Assembly (NCBI GenBank): GCA_020249285.1 | Contig: JADCFX010000036.1 | Span: 1 to 64,000 of the forward strand | Origin: Roseomonas sp. | GTDB taxonomy: Bacteria; Pseudomonadota; Alphaproteobacteria; Acetobacterales; Acetobacteraceae | Length of the DNA: 64,000 nt | Direction of reading: 5' to 3' | In this document: positions 18,905 to 28,157 of the stretch, piece by piece | Layout: each line of letters starts with the position of its first letter | Position numbering within the stretch: the stretch's first letter is position 1 | Program-made: the position numbers and the translations under genes | Notes under the pieces: generated by a model | What the model saw: only the letters and a program-made list of their open reading frames with translations | Databases searched by the model: none | Told to the model about the DNA's origin: nothing

Positions 18905-20107
18905 ATGAAACTTTGGCTCTCGGCCCTTGGCGCCACCATGCTGATGCAATTGGTCGCGTCCTTCATGGGCCAAAGCCTGCCGGTGCTTGCGCCACTGATG
19001 TTGGCAAGTACTGGGCTGGCGCCAGAACGCGTGGGCAATCTTTCATCACTGACCGCACTCGCGACCGTGCTTTACCTGATGGTAGGGGGCGTTTTCCTGG
19101 CACGCATGGGGCCGGTGCGGATGCTGCAATTGGGCACGGCCATGGCGGTGACGGCGCTGCTAGTGGCAAGCCTTGGCCATGCTTGGGCGATATTCCTGGC
19201 CGCCTTCATGCTCGGGCTTGGCTATGGGCCAACACCGCCCGCCGGCAGCCGCATGCTAGCGGCAACCGCGCCGCCTGCGCATCGTTCGCTGATCTTTTCC
19301 ATCAAACAGGCGGGCGCGCCCGCCGGCGGCGCTTTGGCCGGGCTGATCGCGGCGCCGGTTGCGCTGGCCTATGGCTGGCCGGCGGCGCTGATGCTAGCTT
19401 TTGCAGCCGGGGTGCTGGCCATATTGGTAATCCAACCGCTGCGCCCAGCTTTCGATGCGGACCGCAATCGCGCGCAGCGGTTACACTTACATGACATTTT
19501 TTCAGCACGCGCCATCAGCGCCCCATTGGCGACATTCAAACAGAACCCGGTGCTGAGGCGCGTCACAGCACTTTCGGTTTCCTTCGCCATTTGTCAGGGC
19601 TGCCTGTTTTCCTTCACTGTCACCTGGCTTGTCGAAAAGCGCGGCTTTGATCTGGTGCTGGCCGGTACTGTTTTTGCCGCCATGCAATTCGCAGGCGTGG
19701 TGGCGCGCATTCTGCTGGGTTGGGTGGCGGATCGCACCGGCAACGCACTCGGCAATCTGGTGGCGCAGGGTTTTGTGGCGGGCGGCGCTATCCTGGCCTT
19801 GGCACTGCTGCCCGCCGATGCCGGCTTCTGGCCGCTCGCGCTGATCTGCGCGCTGACGGGGTTTTTCGGCGCTTCCTGGAATGGCATTTCGCTGGCGGAA
19901 GTCGCGCGGCTTGCGCCCCCCGGCAAGGTTGCGGATGCAACAGCGGGTTCGACGATTTTCGTCTTTCTCGGCTATGTTGCAGGGCCTTCGATTTTCGCCA
20001 CGCTTGTCAGCCTGACCGGAAGCTGGATGCTGCCACAAATCCTGACGGCAGCGCAGCTTTTGCTGGTCTCGGCACTGGTTGGGCTAACGCTCAGGAAGCC
20101 CAGCTAG
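18905..20107 (+). CDS. MFS transporter
   Basis: Inner-membrane major-facilitator protein, 400 residues with about 12 hydrophobic helices. The loop GLGYGPTPPAGSRML and KQAGAPAGGALAG in the N-half and LLGWVADRTGN at the 8-9 loop are MFS-like and resemble the nitrate/oxalate-like and unassigned carboxylate branches. Substrate unknown. The 3' end overlaps the convergent crotonase gene by 17 bp (20091-20107), so the two stop codons lie inside each other's coding sequence. Confidence 0.85.
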   Translation: MKLWLSALGATMLMQLVASFMGQSLPVLAPLMLASTGLAPERVGNLSSLTALATVLYLMVGGVFLARMGPVRMLQLGTAMAVTALLVASLGHAWAIFLAAFMLGLGYGPTPPAGSRMLAATAPPAHRSLIFSIKQAGAPAGGALAGLIAAPVALAYGWPAALMLAFAAGVLAILVIQPLRPAFDADRNRAQRLHLHDIFSARAISAPLATFKQNPVLRRVTALSVSFAICQGCLFSFTVTWLVEKRGFDLVLAGTVFAAMQFAGVVARILLGWVADRTGNALGNLVAQGFVAGGAILALALLPADAGFWPLALICALTGFFGASWNGISLAEVARLAPPGKVADATAGSTIFVFLGYVAGPSIFATLVSLTGSWMLPQILTAAQLLLVSALVGLTLRKPS

Positions 20108-20888
20108 GGGGGCGCTTTTCCTTGAAGGCAGCAATCCCCTCTCGCGCTTCATCGCCCGAGGCACAGCGCGCAAAGGCCAGCGCCCCGGCTTCCGCGTAAC
20201 CATCTGGCGAAAGCGGGCCGAGCGCCGCAATCAGCTTTTTGGTTTCCGCCAAGGCACGCGGCGCGCCCTGCCGGCAATCCGCAATCACCGCCGCAACAGC
20301 CGCTTCCAGCGCCGATGCGTCAGCCACCATCTGATGCACCAGGCCAATGCGTGCGGCTTCAGGCGCGTCAATCACATTGCCTTGCAGCACCATGCGCGCG
20401 GCATTGCTGCGGCCCATGCGGCGCACCATCCAAGGCAGGATTTGCGCGGGCACCAGGCCACGCTTGGCTTCCGGCGCGGCGAAGCGCGCATCAGCCGTGG
20501 CAATCGCGATGTCAGCCGCGCAAAGCCAGCCAAGCCCGCCGGCATGGGCTGAGCCCTGCACAGCGGCAATCACCACCTGCGGCAAGTTGCAAAGTCGCAC
20601 AAAGCGTTGCCCCGTGGCGTGGTTGCGTTGTTGCGCGGCGGCCAGCCTTTCCGCCTCGGTCCCTTGAGAGCCAACCTCGGTCAGGTCAAGCCCCGCGCAG
20701 AAATGCCCGCCAGCGCCGGAGAAGATGATGATGCGCGCGGAGGTATCTTTCTCCAGCGCATCAAGTGCGGCATCCAAAGCAACACCCATGGCAGACGACA
20801 TGGCATTGCGCCGATGCGGCCGATTGAGTGTCAGGCGCACCACCGGCCCTTCCCGCGTGAGAAGAACGGGGTTTTCAGTTTCAGACAT
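20091..20888 (-). CDS. Enoyl-CoA hydratase/isomerase family protein
   Basis: Crotonase-fold protein, 265 residues. GGHFCAGLDL (60-69) and HAGGLG (115-120) form the oxyanion hole for the acyl-CoA thioester. The glutamate corresponding to rat hydratase Glu144 appears to be glycine (Gly120), whereas the second glutamate (Glu140, in APE) is kept. This pattern occurs in methylglutaconyl-CoA-type hydratases and other crotonases, so simple hydratase activity should not be assumed. Last gene of the minus-strand operon, 18 bp after the 2-hydroxyacid dehydrogenase. Confidence 0.87.
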   Translation of the reverse strand: MSETENPVLLTREGPVVRLTLNRPHRRNAMSSAMGVALDAALDALEKDTSARIIIFSGAGGHFCAGLDLTEVGSQGTEAERLAAAQQRNHATGQRFVRLCNLPQVVIAAVQGSAHAGGLGWLCAADIAIATADARFAAPEAKRGLVPAQILPWMVRRMGRSNAARMVLQGNVIDAPEAARIGLVHQMVADASALEAAVAAVIADCRQGAPRALAETKKLIAALGPLSPDGYAEAGALAFARCASGDEAREGIAAFKEKRPPSWAS

Positions 20889-20906
20889 GTGATGCGCCTT
20901 TGGCTG

Positions 20907-21950
20907 TTACGAATTCGGCCCGCGTTCCATGGAATAGGGCTGCCAACGCTTCAGCTTGGAATCCGTCAGCACGGTCGGGTTCACGCAGGAAAGCGGCCAG
21001 CGGCCTGACAGCACCAGCGCGACATTCTGCCCCACACGACGCTTACGCGCCGGATCAAACCGCGCGGAAGCGGATGCGTTATGCGGGGAGAGAATCACAT
21101 TCTGCATCTTGTGCAGCGGATTGTCTGGCTTGGTCGGTTCAATTTCGAACACGTCAATACCCGCACCCGCGATCCAACCCTTTTGCAAAGCCTTGATCAG
21201 CCCGGCTTCTTCCACTGTCGGGCCACGGCCTGTTGTGATGAAAAGCGCATTCTTCTTCATCTGCTTGAAGTGCTTTTCCTTGAAGAAGCCGCGGGTCTCA
21301 GGCGTATCCGGCAAATGCATGGAAACGAAATCCGATGTCGCCAGCAAATCAGAAAGGCTGGCAGGCTCCACGCCAAGTGCTGACATGGTCAGTTCTTCCA
21401 CGAAGGGATCATAGGCCTTCATGTGCAGCCCGAAGGCGCGGGCGCGAATGGCGGTGGCGCGCGCCACGCGACCAAAGCCAATGAAGCCCATGGTTTGGCC
21501 CATCAGGCGCGGGATTTGCAGCAATTGCGGGCGGCCTTCGCCCCAGCGGCCTTCACGCACCATCCGGTCCTGCTCGATGCAGCGCCGATGCGTGGCCAAC
21601 AGCAGCATCATGGCGTGATCAGCCACTTCTTCGATGAAGGTATCGGGGCAATTCGTCACCGGAATGCCCTGCGCGGTCGCCGCCGCCACGTCCACATAAT
21701 CAACGCCCACTGAACCCAGCGCGATGATGCGGCACTTCTTCAGCGCCTTGATCATCTTGGCATTGAATTGCATGCCCTTCGCGTAAACCGCATCCGCCTG
21801 GCCAGCCTTGGCGATGAAATCCTTTTCTGTCGGCTGGCATTCGATGATCTCGACACCCATGCCATCCAGCGCTTCAAGCTCATAATCATAGCCGCCGCCA
21901 GAGGTGGTGAAGGACGCCGCCGCGGGCGTCAGGATGGTAAATTTCGCCAT
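20907..21950 (-). CDS. D-2-hydroxyacid dehydrogenase
   Basis: NAD(P)-dependent reductase/dehydrogenase of D-2-hydroxy acids, 347 residues from the ATG at 21950. I prefer this start because AAAAGGACC precedes it and a longer version would overlap the upstream permease gene. Motifs: GFGRVA (158-163) nucleotide binding, catalytic Arg242 in TTGRGP, Glu271 and His290 in SPHNAS. A C-terminal tail of about 30 residues ends in MERGPNS. It follows the ABC permease by 19 bp and precedes the crotonase, which suggests a catabolic role for the imported compound; the substrate is not identifiable. Confidence 0.92.
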   Translation of the reverse strand: MAKFTILTPAAASFTTSGGGYDYELEALDGMGVEIIECQPTEKDFIAKAGQADAVYAKGMQFNAKMIKALKKCRIIALGSVGVDYVDVAAATAQGIPVTNCPDTFIEEVADHAMMLLLATHRRCIEQDRMVREGRWGEGRPQLLQIPRLMGQTMGFIGFGRVARATAIRARAFGLHMKAYDPFVEELTMSALGVEPASLSDLLATSDFVSMHLPDTPETRGFFKEKHFKQMKKNALFITTGRGPTVEEAGLIKALQKGWIAGAGIDVFEIEPTKPDNPLHKMQNVILSPHNASASARFDPARKRRVGQNVALVLSGRWPLSCVNPTVLTDSKLKRWQPYSMERGPNS

Positions 21951-21969
21951 GTGATAGGTCCTTTTCAGC

Positions 21970-22872
21970 TCATTCCTTGACCGCACCGGTCAGGGAGGAA
22001 ACGTAGTAATCCACGAAGAAGGAATAGAAGATCGCAACCGGTAGCGACCCCAAAAGTGAGCCCGCCATCAGCGCGCCCCATTGATAGACATCGCCTGTTA
22101 CCAATTCGGTCAGGATCGCGACTGGGACAGTTTTATTCTCGCTCGATTGGATAAAGGCGAGCGCATAGATGAATTCATTCCAGGACAGCGTGAAGGAGAA
22201 AATGCCCGCGCTGATCAGCCCCGGCACCGCAAGCGGCAGGGTGATCTGACGCAGGATTTGCAGCCGTGTGGCGCCATCAATCAGCGCGCATTCCTCAAGC
22301 TCATAGGGAATGGATTTGAAATAGCCAATCAGCAGCCAGGTGCAGAAGGGCACCAGGAAGGTCGGATAGACCAGGATCAGCGCGAAGGGTGTATCAAACA
22401 GCCCAAGCTGGAACACCATGGTCGCGAGCGGAATGAATAGGATGGAAGGCGGCACCAGATAGGCCAGGTAAATCCCAAGCCCCACATATTGGCTACCGCT
22501 GAAACGCAAACGCTGGATGGCATAGGCCGCCAGGGTTGAGCTGACCAAGGACAGAATGGTGGCGCCAACCGCGACCATCATCGTCGTCATCAGCCATCTG
22601 GGATAGGCCGTATCGAATAGCAGCAACCTGATGTGATCCAGCGTCGGTGACGTGATCCAAAACGGATTATGCGTCTTGTAATCGTAAAGCTCCGCATTCG
22701 GTTTGAAGGCGGTGATCGTCATCCAATAGAAGGGGAAAAGCAGGATGATCAGAAAGCATGCAAGCGGCAGATAGATGGTGACCATCCGCCGCGCCTTGCT
22801 GTCCCAGGCCATGGTTTCAGATGGCGGGGCGGCGCTTGCTTGTGTTTCTTCCGCTTGGGTTGTGGCGCTCAT
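21970..22872 (-). CDS. ABC transporter permease, MalG type
   Basis: Inner-membrane permease, 300 residues, with about six hydrophobic helices and the EAA loop ELEECALIDGATRLQILRQI facing the ATPase. It partners the MalF-type permease encoded 18 bp upstream and the sugar-type binding protein. An N-terminal cytoplasmic extension of about 30 Ala/Thr/Glu-rich residues comes before the first helix. Confidence 0.93.
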   Translation of the reverse strand: MSATTQAEETQASAAPPSETMAWDSKARRMVTIYLPLACFLIILLFPFYWMTITAFKPNAELYDYKTHNPFWITSPTLDHIRLLLFDTAYPRWLMTTMMVAVGATILSLVSSTLAAYAIQRLRFSGSQYVGLGIYLAYLVPPSILFIPLATMVFQLGLFDTPFALILVYPTFLVPFCTWLLIGYFKSIPYELEECALIDGATRLQILRQITLPLAVPGLISAGIFSFTLSWNEFIYALAFIQSSENKTVPVAILTELVTGDVYQWGALMAGSLLGSLPVAIFYSFFVDYYVSSLTGAVKE

Positions 22873-22890
22873 TGCTTGATGCTCCCGGCT

Positions 22891-23841
22891 TCAATCATTG
22901 CTCTCACCCTGCTGCCATTTGCGCCGCGCCAAGGCGAAATAGCTAAAAAGCGTCGCGAAGACGAGGAAGGGGATCATGGAAACCGCGATGGCCGCACCTT
23001 CGCCCAATTGCCCGCCGGGGATACCGCGCTGAAAGGCCAGCGTGGCGAGGAGATGTGTTGAATTTACCGGCCCGCCGCGCGTGATGGCATAGACAAGCTG
23101 GAAATCCGTAAAGGTAAAAATGATGCTGAAGGTCATGACAATCGCCAGGATCGGCAGCAGCATCGGGAAGGTGATGTAGCGAAAGCGCTGCCAGGCGGTT
23201 GAGCCATCCAAAAGCGCCGCTTCATAAAGCGATGGCGAAATGGTCTGCAAACCCGCCAGCAGCGAAATCGCCACAAAGGGAATGCCGCGCCAGATATTTG
23301 CTGCAATCAGGGACCAACGTGCGGGCCAAGCAGTATTGATGAAATCAACATTGGTATCGCGCAAGCCAAGTTCGATCAGCATCCAGGAAATAACAGAAAA
23401 TTGTGGGTTATAGATCCACCAGAAGGCAATTGCCGTCAGCACCGTTGGCACAATCCAGGGCAGCAGGATGATGGCGCGCAGCAGCGATTTGAAGGGCAAA
23501 TGATTGTTCAACAGCAGCGCCAACCAAAGCCCGAGTGCGAATTTTCCAATGGTGGCGACGCCCGTGTAGAAAACACTGAAAAAGACCGCATTCCAGAAAA
23601 TGGGGTCTTCCATCATGAACTCAAAATTCTCGAGCCCAACCCAACGTCCGCTACGCCCGATGGTCGTGTCGGTAAAGGCCAGCCAAATCCCAAGCCCCAG
23701 CGGATAGGTCAGGAAAACCGCCAAAAGCCCCATTGCGGGCAGCAGACAGATGATGATCAGGAAGGGCTTCCAATCGAGCAATCTGGTAAACCAGTTCTGC
23801 TCAATCTTCGGCCTGACCCATCCGGTGGTGGTGCTGGACAT
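22891..23841 (-). CDS. ABC transporter permease, MalF type
   Basis: Inner-membrane permease, 316 residues, six or more helices, with the EAA loop LYEAALLDGSTAWQRFRYI that contacts the ATPase. The stretch LLPWIVPTVLTAIAFWWIYN is typical of carbohydrate-uptake MalF/UgpA permeases. Sits between the binding-protein gene and the MalG-type gene. Confidence 0.93.
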   Translation of the reverse strand: MSSTTTGWVRPKIEQNWFTRLLDWKPFLIIICLLPAMGLLAVFLTYPLGLGIWLAFTDTTIGRSGRWVGLENFEFMMEDPIFWNAVFFSVFYTGVATIGKFALGLWLALLLNNHLPFKSLLRAIILLPWIVPTVLTAIAFWWIYNPQFSVISWMLIELGLRDTNVDFINTAWPARWSLIAANIWRGIPFVAISLLAGLQTISPSLYEAALLDGSTAWQRFRYITFPMLLPILAIVMTFSIIFTFTDFQLVYAITRGGPVNSTHLLATLAFQRGIPGGQLGEGAAIAVSMIPFLVFATLFSYFALARRKWQQGESND

Positions 23842-23895
23842 TACTGGGGCTCCGGCAGGGGGCGGCCTTTACGTTGAAGGCCGCCCTTGTTTGGT

Positions 23896-25239
23896 TCAAG
23901 CGCGACGGAAGATGCGGCGGGACCGCCGTTCAGCCTCTCGCATCGCGGCATCCGGCGTTGCCTGTCCGGCAGCGACAGAAGCGAACATCTGCACCAGCAC
24001 ATATTCCGCATTGGCCTGGCCAGAGGCTTCCGAAATCGGCCCCTTATAGCCATTCCAGAACTGGTTGTTCATCGCGTCGCGGAAGATCGTGATCTTCGGA
24101 TCGCTGGTCCAAACCGGCGCGGCCCGATAGGCGTTGAGCGGATGCGCCCAATAGCCAAGATTGGCATTCAGCCAGGGCTCATATTGTTCCGTTTCCATCA
24201 TGAAAGTCAGGAAGGCCTTGGCCGCGTTCGGGAAACGGCTATGGCGGAACACCATGGCGTTCAGCGTCAGCGGCGCATTGGGCCAGCTATTCGCAACACC
24301 AAGCGGCATGACGCTATGTTCCGAATCATCGGCAATGGCCCGCGTGGCAGGGTCGTTCTTCAAGGCAAAATAGAGCGACACGCCATTCTGCGTCAGCCAA
24401 CAGGTATTCGCAGCATAGGCCTGGTTGTTGCTGATATCGCCCCACGCAATGGTGCCACCATCCACGAAGGTCGGGTAGAGTTCGCGCAGGTAATTCAGCG
24501 CCGCCAGTGTTTGCGGGCTATTGACCGAAACGGCGCCGCTTTCATCGATAATGGAAGCGCCATGGCTCCACATCAGCCAATTGGCGAAGCCATTGCCATC
24601 GCCCATCGCATTGCCGAGCGCGAAGCCAGCCGGCTTGTTGATACGGCGCAGACGCCGGCAGAGTTCAAGCACGCTCGGCAGATCATTTGGCGGGGCCTGG
24701 AAGCCCACCTCATTCACCGCGGATTTGCGCCAGATCAGCGGGCCGGAAGTGCCGCCCATGGGCAGGCCGATCCAGTTATTGGTGCCGTGCCGCTTGCCGA
24801 GCTTTTCGCCGCCAAACATCCAGCCGCCATACTTCCTGCCGAGATATTCAGCGATATCGGAAACCTCAACCAGCTTGTCCACATAGATATGCGGCGCATC
24901 GCCGAAGCCGATGATGCAATCCGGCCCCGCGCCGGTATTGGCAGTGACGGCGGTTTGCTGGTTGATGTCTTCCCAACCCACGAAATCCACGCGGACCTGT
25001 ACGCCCGTTTGCTGCGTGAAGCGCGCGGCATTGGCGCGGAAGATTTCCTCATCCGGCGCTACGAAGCGCACCGGGCGCAGGATGCGCAAGGTGGCGCCAT
25101 TTTCAATCGGCAGGCGCGGCGCGGCAACGCTGGCATCGCCGCGCGTCTGGATTTGTGCAAGTGCTTCCCCACCGGCAGCAAGCGCCGCCATGCCGACACC
25201 AGCACCAAGAATGCTGCGACGTGTGATGATATTTGTCAT
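23896..25239 (-). CDS. ABC transporter sugar-type substrate-binding protein
   Basis: Periplasmic binding protein of the family-1 (carbohydrate) class, 447 residues. N-terminal MTNIITRRSILGAGVGMAAL is a twin-arginine-type signal, with cleavage near ALAQ. Solute-binding features include FVGWEDINQQTAV, YVDKLVEVSDIAE and a C-terminal cluster of arginines (RRSRRIFRRA). Encoded between the ATPase and the permeases, so it defines what this transporter takes up. Polyols, glycerol-phosphate-like or aromatic glycosides are possible, but the sequence does not settle it. Confidence 0.92.
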   Translation of the reverse strand: MTNIITRRSILGAGVGMAALAAGGEALAQIQTRGDASVAAPRLPIENGATLRILRPVRFVAPDEEIFRANAARFTQQTGVQVRVDFVGWEDINQQTAVTANTGAGPDCIIGFGDAPHIYVDKLVEVSDIAEYLGRKYGGWMFGGEKLGKRHGTNNWIGLPMGGTSGPLIWRKSAVNEVGFQAPPNDLPSVLELCRRLRRINKPAGFALGNAMGDGNGFANWLMWSHGASIIDESGAVSVNSPQTLAALNYLRELYPTFVDGGTIAWGDISNNQAYAANTCWLTQNGVSLYFALKNDPATRAIADDSEHSVMPLGVANSWPNAPLTLNAMVFRHSRFPNAAKAFLTFMMETEQYEPWLNANLGYWAHPLNAYRAAPVWTSDPKITIFRDAMNNQFWNGYKGPISEASGQANAEYVLVQMFASVAAGQATPDAAMREAERRSRRIFRRA

Positions 25240-25272
25240 GTTCTCACTCCCTGATGTTATGTTGAAACGAAG

Positions 25273-26325
25273 CTAAACCCTCTGTCCCGTTGCCTTGTCG
25301 AAGATGTGGACAAGGGCAAGATCGGGCGAAACCGCCAGCACATCCCCGTGACTGGCTGTAACCCTTTCGCGGAAGGCGCCCATCACGGAAATCTCACCAA
25401 TGCGCAGGGTGACCTGCGTCTCGGAACCTGTGGGCTCCACGACCTGGATGCGCGCCTGGATACCATTCGGATCAAGGCGGAGATGTTCTGGCCGAATGCC
25501 ATAAACCACCTCAGCCCCTTCACGTCCCGCATGGGCAGGCGGCAGCGGCCATCGCGTGCCGCTGCCATCAATGAAGCTACCATCCTTGATACGACCAGCC
25601 AACATATTCATGGCAGGTGATCCGATGAAGCCGGCCACAAAAAGATTTGCGGGGCGATCATAAAGTTCGAGCGGCGCGCCGGCCTGTTCAATGCGGCCAT
25701 GATTCATGACCACAATCTTATCCGCCATGGTCATGGCTTCGATCTGGTCATGCGTGACGTAAACCGTGGTGACCTTGAGGCGCTGATGCAAATCCTTGAT
25801 TTCGGAGCGCATCTGCACGCGAAGCTTGGCGTCAAGATTGGACAAGGGCTCATCAAACAAGAACACTTGCGGGTTGCGCACAATGGCGCGCCCCATGGCA
25901 ACGCGCTGGCGCTGGCCGCCCGAAAGCTGGCGCGGGAAGCGATGCAATAGCTGCTCAAGGCCCAGGATCCGCGCGGCCTTCTGCACTTCCTGGTCCATCA
26001 CTTCCTTGGGCGCACCCGCCAGCTTCATGGAAAAGGCCATGTTCTGATAGACGGTCATATGCGGATAAAGCGCGTAATTCTGGAAGACCATCGCGATATC
26101 GCGATCCTTCGGCGGCACCTTATTCACCACCCGGTCGCCGATGGCGATTTCACCGCCCGTGATATTCTCAAGCCCCGCCAACATACGCAGCAAGGTGGAT
26201 TTGCCGCAGCCGGAAGGGCCGACCAGCACCACAAATTGCCCGTCTTCGATATCCACGCTCACGCCATGCAGAATTTGCGTGGAACCGAAGGCCTTTTTGA
26301 CGTCGCGAATTTCTACTGTCGCCAT
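25273..26325 (-). CDS. ABC transporter ATPase, MalK/UgpC type
   Basis: ATPase of the carbohydrate-uptake class, 350 residues. Walker A GPSGCGKS (36-43), signature LSGGQ (134-138) and Walker B FLFDEP (155-160) are intact, and the C-terminal TOBE/OB domain includes [10 protein letters not shown]. It drives the adjacent MalFG-type permease pair. It is the second gene of the operon, 34 bp downstream of the ThDP enzyme. Confidence 0.94.
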   Translation of the reverse strand: MATVEIRDVKKAFGSTQILHGVSVDIEDGQFVVLVGPSGCGKSTLLRMLAGLENITGGEIAIGDRVVNKVPPKDRDIAMVFQNYALYPHMTVYQNMAFSMKLAGAPKEVMDQEVQKAARILGLEQLLHRFPRQLSGGQRQRVAMGRAIVRNPQVFLFDEPLSNLDAKLRVQMRSEIKDLHQRLKVTTVYVTHDQIEAMTMADKIVVMNHGRIEQAGAPLELYDRPANLFVAGFIGSPAMNMLAGRIKDGSFIDGSGTRWPLPPAHAGREGAEVVYGIRPEHLRLDPNGIQARIQVVEPTGSETQVTLRIGEISVMGAFRERVTASHGDVLAVSPDLALVHIFDKATGQRV

Positions 26326-26359
26326 ACCCTATTCCTTCCCGGCCTGCGGTTCGCCGCTT

Positions 26360-27988
26360 CTATTGGCGTGAGACTTCCGTTTCCTTCGACGTGATGAATT
26401 CCAGCAGCGCCGGCGTACCATTCTTGGTCTGTTCAATACCGCGCTTAATCGCCGGGATAATGTCCGCGATCTTTTCAACCCTTTCGCCATAGCCACCAAA
26501 GGCGCGCGCCATGGCTGCGTAATCGCCGGAAATATCGGTAGAGCGATACTTCTTCGTGCTGATCGGCATGACTTTCAATTCAATCGCCATGGAGAAGTTA
26601 TTGAGCAGGATTGAAAGAATGGGGATGCGTTCACGCACCGCCGTTTCAAAATCCATCCCCGTAAAGCCAATGGCGGCATCGCCCCAGACATTGATGCAAA
26701 GCTTATCCGGCGCGGCAAGCTTGGCACCCATGGCGAGCCCGAGCCCATAGCCCAACTGCGTCGTTTTGCCCCAGCCGAGATACGTCAACGGCTTGCGGCT
26801 GACCCAGAAGGGGGAGAGCTGATCGCGCGGGCTGCCGGCATCATGGGTGATGATGGTATTGTCCACATCCACTGTCCGCCACAAATCGCGCAGCACACGA
26901 TAGGGGTTGAGCGGCGAGGCATCACTATCCGTCTTATGCGCCCAGGCGGCCAGCCATTCCTTGTCCAGCGCGGCGATTTCCTTGGCAACCGCCGTCCGGC
27001 TGCGCGGCTTTTTGATGCGCGTTGCCAAATCAGCAATCAGCCCATCCATGGTCAGGCCCGCATCACCGACCAGGCCGATATCAATCGGAATATCCTTGCC
27101 CAGATGGTCAGGATCGAGCGTCGCGTGAATGATCTTCTTGCCGCTTGGCATCTTCACGCCGAAATTGGTTTCGGTAAAGGAACACCCGATCCCAAGGATC
27201 ACATCGGCATTGTCCAGGAAATGCCTGACACCGCGCCGCATCGCGAGGCCACCTGACCCCAGCGCCAGCGGATGATCTTCCGGGAAGGCGGATTTGCCGC
27301 CAAGGCTGGTGGTCACGGGCGCCGCCAACATTTCAGCCAAAGCCTGCAATTGCGGCCAGGCGCGCGCCCAATGCACGCCCGTGCCGGCATAAATCACCGG
27401 GCGTTTTGCCTTGGCCAGCATGGCAGCGGCGCGTTCCAGATCAACCGGGTCTGGGCCATAGCGCGTGGCCGCAACCGGGTGATAGGCCAGCGGTTCCGGC
27501 ACTTCCTCATTCCACATATCGGTCGGGATTTCGACCAATACGGGACCGCCTCGGCCATTGCGCAGCCGGGCGAAGGCGCGGCGCAGAATATTTGGCACCT
27601 CAGCCGCGCTCATGATCGGTTCAGCGGATTTGGTGATGCCGCGCATTTGCACGGAAGAATTGAAATTCGGGTCGATATGCGCAATGCGGCGCGGATAACC
27701 CATGGGCAGCACCAGCACTGGCACGCTTTCGCCATAGCATTGCGCAACGCCGCCATAGGCATTCTCGGCGCCCGGGCCATGCTGCATGCAGAAGGCGCCA
27801 ATGGTGCGGCCCGATGTCACGCGCGAAATGGCATCCGCCATATGCAGGCCGATTCTCTCCTGCCGAACCATGATGGGGCGGATATCCGCATCGGCCGCAT
27901 ATTCGATCAAATGATTGACCGGATAGCCGGTGAGGATTTGAATCCCTTCACGCTTCATGATTTCAGCAATGGCCGCGCCGAGTTTCAT
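26360..27988 (-). CDS. ThDP-dependent enzyme, acetolactate-synthase-like
   Basis: Thiamine diphosphate enzyme of 542 residues with PYR, central and PP domains. Glu44 in RQERIG is the expected cofactor-activating glutamate. The PP-domain motif reads GDAAIG...LLNN (436-464), with GDA in place of the more usual GDG. Members decarboxylate or carboligate 2-oxo acids; this one is not a clear ilvB, and oxalyl-, sulfopyruvate- or phosphonopyruvate-type activity cannot be told from sequence. It heads the operon encoding an ABC transporter, a hydroxyacid dehydrogenase and a crotonase. Divergent from the nitronate monooxygenase gene. Confidence 0.9.
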   Translation of the reverse strand: MKLGAAIAEIMKREGIQILTGYPVNHLIEYAADADIRPIMVRQERIGLHMADAISRVTSGRTIGAFCMQHGPGAENAYGGVAQCYGESVPVLVLPMGYPRRIAHIDPNFNSSVQMRGITKSAEPIMSAAEVPNILRRAFARLRNGRGGPVLVEIPTDMWNEEVPEPLAYHPVAATRYGPDPVDLERAAAMLAKAKRPVIYAGTGVHWARAWPQLQALAEMLAAPVTTSLGGKSAFPEDHPLALGSGGLAMRRGVRHFLDNADVILGIGCSFTETNFGVKMPSGKKIIHATLDPDHLGKDIPIDIGLVGDAGLTMDGLIADLATRIKKPRSRTAVAKEIAALDKEWLAAWAHKTDSDASPLNPYRVLRDLWRTVDVDNTIITHDAGSPRDQLSPFWVSRKPLTYLGWGKTTQLGYGLGLAMGAKLAAPDKLCINVWGDAAIGFTGMDFETAVRERIPILSILLNNFSMAIELKVMPISTKKYRSTDISGDYAAMARAFGGYGERVEKIADIIPAIKRGIEQTKNGTPALLEFITSKETEVSRQ

Positions 27989-28055
27989 ACCGGATTTCCT
28001 CTACCCTGGCGCCTGGCGCCGTTTCATCGCACGGCACGCTCCCGGTGCCTGAGGG

Positions 28056-28071
28056 GCAAGCCTAGGCTTGC
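28056..28071. promoter_or_regulatory. 16-bp perfect palindrome, candidate operator
   Basis: GCAAGCCTAGGCTTGC is a perfect 16-bp palindrome in the 169-bp divergent region between the ThDP operon and the nitronate monooxygenase gene. Length, symmetry and position fit a dimeric repressor site. No regulator gene is adjacent, so the link to either gene is inferred. Confidence 0.45.
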
Positions 28072-28157
28072 TTTGCGCCCGGATGCAACAAGGTCATGGC
28101 CTTGCGTCCTTGGCCTGGCCCCGGCAGGCTTGGGCACCCCCCTTTGAAGGATAGCCC

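Noticed and set aside
23887..25254. 455-codon plus-strand frame opposite the sugar-binding protein
   Set aside because: Exactly antisense to a well-supported gene with a signal peptide; the product shows only low-complexity His/Arg/Ala content.
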